Shown piece by piece: positions 45,110 to 55,021 of a DNA stretch of 64,000 nucleotides. Under the pieces are notes generated by a model. That model was not told where the DNA came from. It made no database searches and saw nothing but the letters and a program-made list of their open reading frames with translations. The DNA comes from Acephala macrosclerotiorum (Eukaryota; Ascomycota; Leotiomycetes; Helotiales; Mollisiaceae), in NCBI GenBank assembly GCA_014904845.1, contig MU119450.1:18927-82926 (forward strand), in the 5' to 3' direction. Positions within the stretch are counted from its first letter, which is position 1; each line of letters opens with the position of its first letter. A program made the translations under genes and the position numbers.

Positions 45110-45871
45110 TCATTTTCCTTCCTTCTCCTCTTCGGTATCGGTTTCAAGCCCCACTTCAAGCCATTCCATATCCTCCTCGTCTGCAATGCCCAACTTCGGG
45201 GTATAAAACGCCCAGCACGAATCACCTTTCAATCTCGCACCCTCAATACCCGACCAAATCTTAAACTTGATCTTCCGAAATCTAATCGAAAAGATCCGCT
45301 CCCCTTTCGCATCAAACACTTTAGTATGTCTTGAATGATGCGAATGTTTTGCCCCCGCCCCCACTGTCAAAGCAGGATCTCCTGTTCCATCCAGTGTAAC
45401 CTGCCCCTCAGCACCACCTTCAAATTCTCTTTCCGCATTCTCCCATACCGTCGCATTCATCAGCGTCCTATATCCTTCAATCAGAAACGCATCGTCTCCA
45501 ACATCCTTCACATCACCAAGCCATTTCCTCACATCTGCAGCTCTACACATCTTCGAGAACACGGCCTTTGGCTGCAGCACTTCATAGACAAAGCTAGTAT
45601 CAGCTGAAACGGAAAGTCTACTGCTCGATTTCCCCTTGATGAAGATCGATGCGATCTTGCTGAGAATGGCTTTTACTTCAGAAGAAGACTCGGTAGGCGC
45701 GTCGAAATGGTAATTTGCGTCTTCTTTTTTGCTGAAATCCTTGTCTTTGGAGAGAGAGAGGATGTGGCATGGGTCTTTGTTTGGGGCGGATTTGTTGGAG
45801 ATTAAGTTTCCGAGTTGGACTTCAGAGGGGTCGTAGGGGCTTGTTGTGAATGTGAAGGCGGTGGGTGACAT
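45110..45871 (-). CDS. 253-residue ascomycete-type protein of unknown function, convergent with the CHAT gene
   Basis: Single-exon frame from MSPTAFTFTTSPYDPSEVQL to an acidic C-terminus (ADEEDMEWLEVGLETDTEEE). Pattern: YDPSEVQLGNLISN at the start, an alternating strand/helix middle (SRLSVSADTSFVYEVLQPKA, FSKMCRAADVRKWL), DAFLIEGYRTLMNAT, a His-rich patch (AKHSHHSRHTKVFD), and FSIRFRKIKFKIW. There is no signal peptide or membrane helix. I have seen this YxPxEVxLGxLI...FLIxGYRTL style of protein repeatedly in ascomycetes, but know no established function. The length, beta-rich amphipathic middle and acidic tail are compatible with the fungal gasdermin-like (RCD-1/HET-Q1) size class, and it ends 190 bp from a CHAT protease gene. 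That link is speculative. The gene is intact. Confidence 0.68.
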   Translation of the reverse strand: MSPTAFTFTTSPYDPSEVQLGNLISNKSAPNKDPCHILSLSKDKDFSKKEDANYHFDAPTESSSEVKAILSKIASIFIKGKSSSRLSVSADTSFVYEVLQPKAVFSKMCRAADVRKWLGDVKDVGDDAFLIEGYRTLMNATVWENAEREFEGGAEGQVTLDGTGDPALTVGAGAKHSHHSRHTKVFDAKGERIFSIRFRKIKFKIWSGIEGARLKGDSCWAFYTPKLGIADEEDMEWLEVGLETDTEEEKEGK

Positions 45872-46132
45872 TTTGATTGAGGCTTGATTGAGGGTTTGAA
45901 AGTTTCAAGCGGTGCTTATGAGTCTGCCAGAAGATGATAGATTTGAGGAGAAACGATGAGGGAGTATTATGCTTTCACCGAGATGGTGTGACTTGTGGAT
46001 GAACGTGATCATCTTACCACATGTCTACTTGTGGACTGCGAGTCAGTGCATCCAATACTGGGCGTGCATTCTATGTCTCGATTGGTAAAGTTTCTCCTCC
46101 ATTGACGTTTTTCATGTCTCGGGAAGTGATAA

Positions 46133-48164
46133 TCATACCCAAGCATCCCATTTCAACCCTCCTCTCTGCAACATCTCCTTTTTCGAACCATGCTCCCACA
46201 TGGCTCCTTCAGCTTCAACCAAATACCCATTCGCACAGAAATTATACTCCACCTTCATCCCATTCTGTTCTACCTCAACTTCATAGAAGTAATCATACTC
46301 AGACGCCAAAGCATCTTGAAGAGTCGACACATCACCATCGGGGTGTAGTTCCTCCCATGGCCTTCTACACGTGGCCCCTTTACAAGACTTCATGACGAAA
46401 AGCAAGGCATCGAGTCTTGAAACCACTTTCTGGATTGGAAGACCTGCTACCAATATGGGGTTGGAAGAGGAAGAGTGAGAGGACGAGGAGGAGAGGAGAT
46501 TGTGCATCTGTCCAGGGTCGACATCCATGTCATAGAGTTCGTGTTCGTTTGTGCACCATATTGAGTAGTAGAGATTGTAGCCTGGTCCAAGGATGCGGAT
46601 TGCTTTGTATGTGTTGTTTTCGTGGAGTGTGTCTGCTTCTCGTTAGCGTCCATTTCTCGAAAAGTAAATTGGAGGGATGGAGGTACCGTCAAAAATCCCT
46701 TCTCCGCCTGCGAAGCCCCAATATTCTACATTGACGTGCTCCTGTCTTTGCTTACTAGCCATAGTCCTCTCGATCTCAGCTTTCGTCAACGGAAACGTAG
46801 TCCCATCAAAATCTTCCCTTTTCTTAATCCCCAAAATATCGAAGAAAGTCGGCGCCAAATCAGTATGACTCGTCACCATACTCGTGCTCCAATTCCTGGC
46901 CACTCCCGGACCCCTCACTATCAGCGGAATATTAACATCTTCTTCATACCCACAACTCTTACCTGGTTGCAGACGGTGTTGCCCGATATGGAAGCCGTTG
47001 TCGCTGCTGTAGAATATGTAGGTGTTGTCTAATAAGTTGTGGGATTGGAGACGGGTGAAAAGATTATCGATTAGTTCGTCGACGGATTGGAGGGCGCGGA
47101 GACGCTGGCGGTGGAAATGGTCGTTGTAGGCGATGTTGGTGGGGTTTTGGTGGGGGAGGGTGAGGAGCCAGTTTGCTCCTGATGGCTAGCTCTCAGCGTC
47201 AGTCACCCGATGAAAAGACCTTCCGGATATTGGGGGCATTACTTCGTCAGGGTTGAAGTTCTTGGTACGGGGTACTTTCACATCTTTGAATAGATGTTGA
47301 TGTCTTTCTGCTGACACTGGTTCTGTATGCTCGAATACTGGACTGTCATCCAGGATACTCCCATTCATGTTTATATTCCCATGAGGGGCAATAGGGGCGA
47401 TAGTCAGGAAGAAAGGTTTCTCTGAACGAACAGCTTCATCGAGGAGACCGAATGCTTTTTCGGCGAGGACGTCTGTTGTGTATTGGCCTTCGTAGCTTCG
47501 TGGTGTTTCGCCCTTGCGTTGGAAGGTGCTGTTTAGGTAGTTGTATGTGTAAGGGTCGAGCAGGAAGTCCTGGGGGTTGTCAGAAATTTGGGTCAAGTTC
47601 TAGGTCGTGGAGGGCTTACGGAATTGGTGAAACCAGCAGCTTCGGGCTTGTCATAATTGCCCACGGTGTGGACATTGAATAGCTTCCCAGTGTAGTATGT
47701 ATTGTATCCCGCATTCTGAAGCCAAACCGGAAGGTATGCCTCGTTGAACCCTTGCGTCACGAATTTGGGATATCCGCCTTACAAAAATCATCAGACACTT
47801 GAAACCCCTGAGGGACGAGGAGTTGTTATACCATATGGAGGATTCACATCAGTGATATTGGTGTTATGTGCTGCTTTTCCCGTCCAAAGCGTCACCCGAG
47901 AAGGGCAACAAACAGCAGTGGTGCAATAATGCTTGTCAAAGTACGTTCCTTGGTCGAGAAGGTGCTTCTTGACGAAAGGCAGTAGTCTAATGACGATAAA
48001 TGAACATCTTGATCATCTGTCAATATGAATACAATATTTGGGCGCTCTGTGTCAATCTTCTCTGGGCTGAGAACGTGCTGCCCTGGGAACTCCTGGCTTC
48101 CATTGGTAGCTGTCGTGATGCCCGAGATTGCCAAGCATAAGGTCAATTCGAGGATATTTCGCAT
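46133..48164 (-). pseudogene. secreted arylsulfatase gene, one frameshift and one TAG
   Basis: Starts at 48164 with a signal-peptide-like MRNILELTLCLAISGITTA, then RPNIVFILTDDQDVHLSSLD (metal-binding Asp pair). A one-base loss near 47979-47983 shifts the frame. The next frame gives LLDQGTYFDKHYCTTAVCCP and the formylglycine motif CCPSR. Introns follow near 47830-47775 and 47625-47577. Next come GYNTYYTGKLFNV, FFLTIAPIAPHGNINM, an in-frame TAG at 47186-47188, then GANWLLTLPHQNPTN, IFYSSDNGFHIGQHR and SHTDLAPTFFDILGI. A further intron at about 46680-46626 leads to the end at 46133. Family members remove sulfate from aromatic or carbohydrate esters outside the cell. Catalytic residues remain, but the two lesions inactivate it. 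Signal and motifs are clear, so the family call is firm. Confidence 0.83.
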
Positions 48165-48878
48165 TCTGGAAACTCACAACGCAGATGGATACTACTACAG
48201 CTTATGACAAGAAAAATATGAAAAGTGAAGCACAATTTGCTAAACATTGTGGCTGCAAATAAAGTTCAAAAAGAAAGACAGAGGGACGCGTACCTCACGC
48301 AAGTCTAGAAGTGGGGGTAGTTCGCTTAGCACTTGCCCCTATTTTTACCCCGCCATCCACCAACAGCTTCCCTCCAACACGACAACTCATTTCCATAAAA
48401 AGGATTCACTTGTGCTTTGCCTTTATTTGCAGACTCTGAATTCCAATTGCAGGGCAGATGTTCTTCCCTTTCCCATCTTCAGTTCCACTCCAGAAGGTCG
48501 AATCTCAAAGTAGCACATTTGTTTCGCAATATCTGCATTTTATCGCGTGCTTAATGTAGCGCCGTTCCTGCATGGAAAGATAAGATACTCGAGATACTTA
48601 AATGTAAAATCCGGATGCATCGATCCATATCACCAACTGCAAGATGAAGGTGCGGGGAAGAATTTGAGTGGTTGCTAATTGTACCATTGCCATGGAGGAG
48701 GAAGAGAGCGGGGCAGAAGATCTCTCGCTCTGAGGACAACAGAGACGGATGAAGCGTTCCGTGATGCGACCTCCTCATGATATATTGTTCCTCACACCAG
48801 CGTCTCCTTGCATTCCCCAGCGTCTTCCAATTGTTCCGCTCTGAGATTTCCTTTCCGCTCTTTCTTCTGCAGTCAATC
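48165..48878. other. divergent intergenic region between sulfatase and transporter
   Basis: About 0.7 kb shared by two divergently arranged, both broken, nutrient-acquisition genes. A joint promoter is plausible. No specific site is recognised. Confidence 0.4.
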
Positions 48879-50508
48879 ATGGCGGCGATGGTCGAGCAGC
48901 AAAATGCCACCGCTGAAGCTGTCAAGAACATCGACAATGGCATCCACGTCGACGTCGAGGACAGTATCTTGCCCAGACTGGACGATTCCGGCTCCAAGTT
49001 TGCCATTCTGAGCAGCGAAGCAAAAGAAGCTACCGACGTCGAGTATGCAATGACCCTCCAACAGGCCATTAAAGGCTACCCAAAAGCAATCGCCTGGTCT
49101 ATTCTCCTGTCAACTGCAATCACTATGGAAGGATACGACCTCGTTCTGATCTCTTCTTTCTACGCATTTCTAACCTTCACTAAGAAATACGGCGCGAGTA
49201 AGAATGGAGGCAAGTCTTATCAAATCCCAGCACCATGGCAAGCAGGTCTCTCCAACGGAGCACAAGTCGGAGAAATATTAGGTCTCTTTGTAAACGGCAT
49301 CGTATCGGAATGATATGGATTCAAGAAAACTATGATCGGGACGCTCGTCTTCCTCTCAGCCTTGATCTTTATCCATTCTTCGCGCAGAATATCGAGACTC
49401 TCGAAGCAGCTGAAATCTTGATGGGTGTTCCCTGGGGAGTGTTCCAGACTTCGACGACAGTTTATGCAGCTGAAGTCTGTCCTGTAGCTCTTCGAGCATA
49501 CCTCACTGCATACGTGAATATAATGTGGTGTCTTGGCCAACTGATTGCTGCTGGAGTCTTGCGGGCTTTCCTCTATCGAACGGATGAGTGGTCGTATCGA
49601 ATTCCCTTTGCTTTGCAATGATGTGGCTAGTCCCTCTTATCGTCGGAATTGCATTCGCTCCCGAATCACCATGGTGGCTAGTCCGATGTGGAAGACCCGA
49701 TGAAGCTCGAGTCGCTCTCCGTCGACTGACAACCGATGCTTCGAGCTCCGAGCTAGACAAGACCATCTCCATGATGCAACACACCAACGAGCTGGAAAAA
49801 GAAGTATCAACCGGAACCTCCTACCTCGACTGCTTCAAAGGCATCAACCCCCGACGCACCGAAATCACCTGCCTAACATGGGTCATCCAAGCCGCATCCG
49901 GAGCATCATTCATGGGCTACGCAGCTTATTTCTTCGAACAAGCCGGCCTCCCAACCTCCATCGCATTCGATTTCTCCATCTCCCTCTACGCCGTGGCAAT
50001 GATTGGCGTCCTCTTCTCTTGGTTCGCAATGGCTTGTTTCGGAAGGCGGACAATTTACTTATCTAGATTGAGTGCGATGTTCCTCATCCTCATGGCCATC
50101 GGATTCGTCTCCCTAGCCCCTCCATCCAATCACGCAGCTTCATTCGCTACCGGCTCTCTCCCTCTTCTCTTCACGCTCTGCTACGACATCACAATCGGCT
50201 CCGTAACATATTCTATCGTGGCTGAAATCCCATCCACTCGTCTGCGCACCACAACCATCGTCCTAGCTCGCAACTTATATAATGTTCAAGGAATAATCAA
50301 CGGGATAATAACACCGCATATACTAAACCCCACAGCGTGGAATTGGCAAGGAAAAGCGGGCTTTTTCTGGGCGGGGTTGGCGGGGATTTGTTTACTGTGG
50401 TCTTATTTCCGACTGCCGGAACCAAAGGGGAGGGCGTATGGGGAGTTGGATTTGTTATTTGAGAGGGGGATTAGGGTGAGAGGGTGGATGTTTTTGAGCA
50501 TAGTGTAG
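48879..50508 (+). pseudogene. MFS sugar (alpha-glucoside-type) transporter, three lesions
   Basis: Starts at 48879 (MAAMVEQQNATAEAVKNI). The first membrane helices carry PKAIAWSILLSTAITMEGYD, the hallmark of maltose/alpha-glucoside permeases, and IPAPWQAGLSNGAQVGEILG. A TGA at 49311-49313 stands where the family has Arg in a RYGFKKTMI loop (CGA-to-TGA). A one-base frame change near 49365-49380 moves to FFAQNIETLEAAEILMGVPW and AEVCPVALRAYLTAYVNIMW. A second near 49617-49622 (loss of G in a TGGATG-like context) moves to WLVPLIVGIAFAPESPWWLV, which runs to LLFERGIRVRGW at 50508. About 12 helices would be encoded in total. The three lesions leave no functional product. Confidence 0.85.
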
Positions 50509-50712
50509 GTGTGGTTGTTGGTGGTGGTGGTGGTGGGGAGAAGAGGGGTTGAGGAGTTGGTGTTTAGGTTGTTTGTAATGCATGGAAAGGTAGCAATAAG
50601 AGAGAATCATTTGTGGGGCCTCTCTGGCAGAGGAGATATTCCCCAAGCAGGACCAAATAAAGTTAAGCTTGAGGGGCTCGGAGGCTCCGAAGCGCCGCCG
50701 CGTCTCGAGACA

Positions 50713-51174
50713 TGCAACGAAAGTCCATCATTCCCAAAGTATCCGATATATTCGCTTAAGCAGCCCAACCAATCAGATTCAAGATCAGACAAGTCTCAAC
50801 ACGCGTCAGGTCGAGATGTGCAACGTAAGTCTTTGTCTTGAGCTAATCAGAACCAGGGTAGAGTGCGTCAGAAAAAGCGCGTAGATGAGGTGTGCAACGA
50901 AAATTGGCTTTTGTGCTCCCGAGGTTGGGACATTGAGCAAAAGGTGACGGAAGAACAGCAGAAGCTAGGCGAAAGAAGGCAAGCTTGAGAGATGGGCGGA
51001 CTGAGATTATTGTAGCGCCGACGTAGATATGCAGCGAAAATACCCATTGTCCCAAGAAATTGGTGTTCTGATCAACCCACAGACTCACTTTCACAGAAGA
51101 GCTAGGACGAAAGGAGGCAAGTTCCAGGCTTTAGAGAGCTCCGACACTTGCCGATAGGTGTAGACGTGCAACGA
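50713..51174 (+). repeat. degenerate tandem repeat, five cores of TGCAACGAAA
   Basis: TGCAACGA (or TGCAGCGA) cores lie at 50713, 50819, 50893, 51030 and 51167. The last two intervals are both 137 bases, the first two 106 and 74. Units 3 and 4 also share GCTAGGCGAAAGAAGGCAAG / GCTAGGACGAAAGGAGGCAAG at 50965 and 51099, placed identically with respect to the core. It lies between the 3' ends of the transporter relic and MGM1 and does not code. Confidence 0.55.
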
Positions 51175-51529
51175 ATTTTGGCAATGCCCTTTAGGATCTG
51201 GTAGATCCAAGACACCGCCAGTGAGTCATGCCATATTCAGGATTAAAACACATAGCCTGAACTTGGAAACCCCACACGCATATGATTTTTGAATGAGAAT
51301 TAATAAAAGTCAGGAAATCTTGTGAAAGAAGTTGAATTGTATCTACCGCATTAGCCTTACAAAGAACCAAAGCGGGGAGTAAAGCTAGCTCGCGCCTATA
51401 ACAAAGGTGATATCATCTCTTTCCCAACAATCAATTAATCAAGCATTCAATCTCCAACCTTTCCATTCCCCAAAACCTAACGCCACCAATGTGTTGCATA
51501 ATTCGTTACAAGCTTCCTCCTTCCCCGTC
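51175..51529. other. intergenic, 3' region of MGM1
   Basis: Between the tandem repeat and the MGM1 stop. No gene. It presumably contains the polyadenylation region of MGM1. Confidence 0.35.
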
Positions 51530-54422
51530 CTAGAATAAACCCCAACCACTCTTTGGTTTCTTCTCTCCTTTGCCTCCTTTACCGTGCATAGCCCTCCTCC
51601 CCCTCTCCTCAATATCAAGTGCCTTCAGCCCCTCCATCTTCTCCAACACCAATTCGAGAAGCTCCTTCCGTCTAATGACTTCTAAGTGTCCTTTTACCTT
51701 CGGGTCTTCCTTCGCGAATCTCTCAACCTCTTCCTTACTCAATCCTCTACCTAGTCGTACATCTAGCTCTCGTGGGAAGTTGTAGTAGAATTCGGAAAGG
51801 AGTTCAACGTTTAAGAATAGGACGGCGGTGGAGGTGAGTTTTGTGGCTACAACATCGAGGAAGATTTCGGGACAGTAGTAGCGGTTTTCTTTTTTGGCGC
51901 ATTGTTTGGATTTTAGGGCGTGAAGTCGCATTTGGAGAAGAGTGGCGCGGTCGCGGAGAAAGATGGCTTCTCTGCCTGTTGGGCTGTTAGTCTGAAGGGA
52001 TAATGGAAGGGGGGTTGACCATACCTCGTTGAAGCAAGTCTGAGGAAAAGCCACCTGCTCCGCTTGCTCCATCGCCAACTACCTCAACCTCGCCTTTTCG
52101 AGCTTTATCCACGAAGCTCATGACGTCTTTCAACTTCCTACGACCACCTGCTGTTTTCTCGATACTCTTAGCGGCTTCTTCGCATGCCCGAAGCTCGTAC
52201 CTTAGAACTTCGCCAACATTTTCTCGTCCTCGAGCCCATTCGCCATCTTCGACATCGATTTCGAACTTGTATGGCTTGATGCAATTTTCGACTTGGTCCG
52301 AGGTGCTGTAGAATCTCTCATTCAGAATTCCGGACGCAGCTTCGGTGATAGCTTGACGAGCAAATGGGTGTGAAGCGAAAGTGCTTTGAGCAATGAGACG
52401 ATCCACGTGTGCTTGGATAGCATTCGCTACGACAGTGGTGGCGAGACGGCCAATTCCTAACTTTGTCAGGGCAGAGCTTGAAGCATCGAGTTTGCGATGC
52501 CAGTACAATGACTCGGGATCGGCGGTTGGTAGATCGGCCAAAGAATCAGGTTCCGGTGGAGCGGGCGCGAGATTCGTGATTGGCTTATTCCAGTATCTCG
52601 CGGCGAGGAGATCAAGAACTCGCTGGTCGAGCTCCTCTTTCAACATCTCCCTCACCTGTGGTCGGCCAAAGCTTTCAGTGAACTCCTTGAAGGAGTGTTT
52701 GAAAGCATCGAGACTTTCGGCTAGGTATGACTCAGCTGAGAGAGGCCTGTCGTTGTATTGAACCTTGAACTCGTAGGTAGCTTCTTCAAGTTCTTGCCGA
52801 ATTGCATCTCCAGTAGTTTGTAGACTGGCAGCCATAGTTTGCTCAAGAACTTGCATCAGCTTCTTGCGAAGAGTTGTGGTGCCAACTGCGACACCAGCCT
52901 CAGGGCCGAACTCGAGAGGATGTGCCGAGAAGTATGCGTGTTCATTCTTGGAGATTGCTGTCGCGATGCCTCCACTGCCCTTCTTCCACAAACTTGAAGA
53001 TTGAGCTGGGACCTTTGACACTACTCCAACGTAGCCGAGGCGTAAGGGGTACTTTCTGTCGTTGAGGATGGATGCCCCTCTTGTGGCATCCACCAAATCC
53101 ATTTTAGTGACAACACCTATTGTTCGTTCTCCTCTAGGGTCTACTCTTCGGCTGGCTCGGAGTGCTGTTGAGTTGGCCAGATCAACATCTGCTGCAGAAA
53201 TGGCAAGGATGACATTAGGAGGCTGGATATACTTGTCGCAGAGGTCAGAAATCTTCTGTTTCAGCTCAAGTGGCTGGTCATGCCCGATGACCTGAATGTA
53301 TCCGGGCAAGTCGATGAGAGAAAGGTCTGGTACATGTGGGGAGGAGATGGTGAGCTGAATTGGGTCATCCGAGACACATTCCGAGTCAGGCACAGCCAGG
53401 TTGAGCTCAGTCAATGTCCTCTGAATATGGGAGAAGTCTGTAATCTTGCCCAGACCAAGCGCTGGGAACTCTCCGTATTCTGCCTGAGCATCCGGGGTGT
53501 TGACAAGAGTCAATTCGATTGGCCTCCTTGTGACCATATTTGACCCTTTGGGCAGAAATTCGTGTCCAACAATAGCTTCCAGAACCGAGCTCTTCCCTGA
53601 CGACTGGGAGCCAATAACAACGATAGACGGGAGAGTCAAAGTATTCCCTTGCCCAACAGTCTGCAAGATGCTTCGAATCTCAATCATCTTCTTCGTCAGG
53701 ACCATCATCTGGTCATCCCGGGCAACTTCCTGGCCACTTCTTGGATCCTCCTCGTCCGATTGATCGTATCCGTACGCAGCAGCAGTCCCACCACCAACGG
53801 CAGTAGCTCCCATTCTGCTCTGCTTCGGAGGCTCCTCTCCCTCAGGACCGCGCTTCCCACCACCACCAGTTCCAATCTCTTCATGAATTCGTAGAATCTT
53901 CTGTAGCCATTCCGGCATCTCGACTTGCTCCTTTGTATTTTCCCATCCTCTCTTCGTCTGATTTGCGATGTCCTTGGCACTACCGAATAGTCCTCCAGCT
54001 ATTCCGCCTACAGTATCTGTCGTTCGGTTGAATACATCCATAGCATAGTTGCCAGCCTCTGCAGCGCAAAGTCAGTCTTGCTGCATTGCATATTTTAAAC
54101 ATCAAGGGTACGTACGCGTAGCCTGATATTGCACATAAGCCAATCCAGCAATTGTAGCTCCACCGAAGAGGGCCGGTATTCGCGCGAACTTAAGAAACAA
54201 CTTCGGTAGTATTCGAGCAAACGAGGCATTTCGGACAATGACAGCGTTAGAGAATGGCAAATTGCCAGCAGGCCATCTGCGTCTGCCCGCTCGTGTTGCA
54301 AAGTCCGTCCTTAGGAGTCCTCCAGCAGTAGAGGTCGCTCGATGATGGATGTGACGCGCTGCTTGGCTATTGACTCTTTGTGCCAGAGGCAGAAGCCTGG
54401 CTGACAGAAGTCGCCCACTCAT
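51530..54422 (-). CDS. MGM1: mitochondrial inner-membrane dynamin-like GTPase
   Basis: Three exons, 54422-54116, 54058-52025 and 51975-51530, with GT-AG introns and matching phases, 928 residues. It begins with an Arg-rich presequence (MSGRLLSARLLPLAQRV, HIHHRATSTAGGLL), then a membrane anchor around IPALFGGATIAGLAYVQYQA. The GTPase domain has G1 GSQSSGKSSVLEAIVG, G2 with RRPIELTL, G3 DLPGYIQV and G4 TKMDL. A long helical middle/GED region ends near KGEKKPKSGWGLF. This is the Mgm1/OPA1 protein that fuses inner membranes and shapes cristae; the presequence, the anchor and the following stretch fit long/short-form processing by a rhomboid protease. The gene is intact, and is core genome. It shares about 600 bp of upstream DNA with the divergent DUG3. 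Confidence 0.93.
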
Positions 54423-55021
54423 GGTAGCCAGGAGTGGGTATGTAACAGGAGGTGGTATGTGTATTGGGAACTCATCAGATGCAATTCACGGCTGCACGTC
54501 GTTGCTCGCAGCAAGCATGAATTGTTGACTGATATCTCAAGCATCAAGGTTCCGATGAAAGTGGCGCGCATGAAGTGTGGCTGGAACAGTGAGGCTAGTA
54601 GTGCGGCTAGTGAAGTACCTATGCTAGGTGTAGCCTTTCCTTTGTGGATCTCTCTAGCCGCGCCATGAACAATAAGAAAAGCAAACAAGAGAACGATCTA
54701 TGTATTACTTTCTTTTTCCAGGTTTGAGCGCTTTTTCTTCATTTCTCTGTACCACGAGAGAGCTTGAATTGCACAAGTCCCTATTCAGTCATTAGCCGTC
54801 CTTTTAGAGTTGAGCCCTTATTGAGCGGTATTGCGCCATCTCAGCCTCGCCTACCGGGACCTGAAGATTGACTCAGAAAACAACCACCTGCATATTACAA
54901 GACAGAGTTTCTAATAACGCGCATTCTCTCCGGTCAATTAAGGAACTAAACCTTATATTCAAACCATATCGTTCTTCTAAAAACCACGGCGCGTTGACCA
55001 GACTGCGACACTCCCATCAAG
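54423..55021. other. shared upstream region of MGM1 and DUG3
   Basis: 600 bp between two divergent core genes. Contains TATAAAG-free, moderately AT-rich sequence and short frames without motifs. No site that I can name. Confidence 0.4.

Noticed and set aside
45110..45871. Direct annotation of the 253-residue protein as a gasdermin
   Set aside because: No residue-level match can be shown by eye. It is kept as a hypothesis only.
2663..50508. The idea that all frameshifts are sequencing or assembly errors
   Set aside because: The 6.1 kb NTPase coding sequence, the 2.8 kb MGM1 and others are free of indels, and many broken genes also carry base substitutions to stop codons. Single homopolymer shifts (35371-35378, 4323-4326) remain open to doubt.
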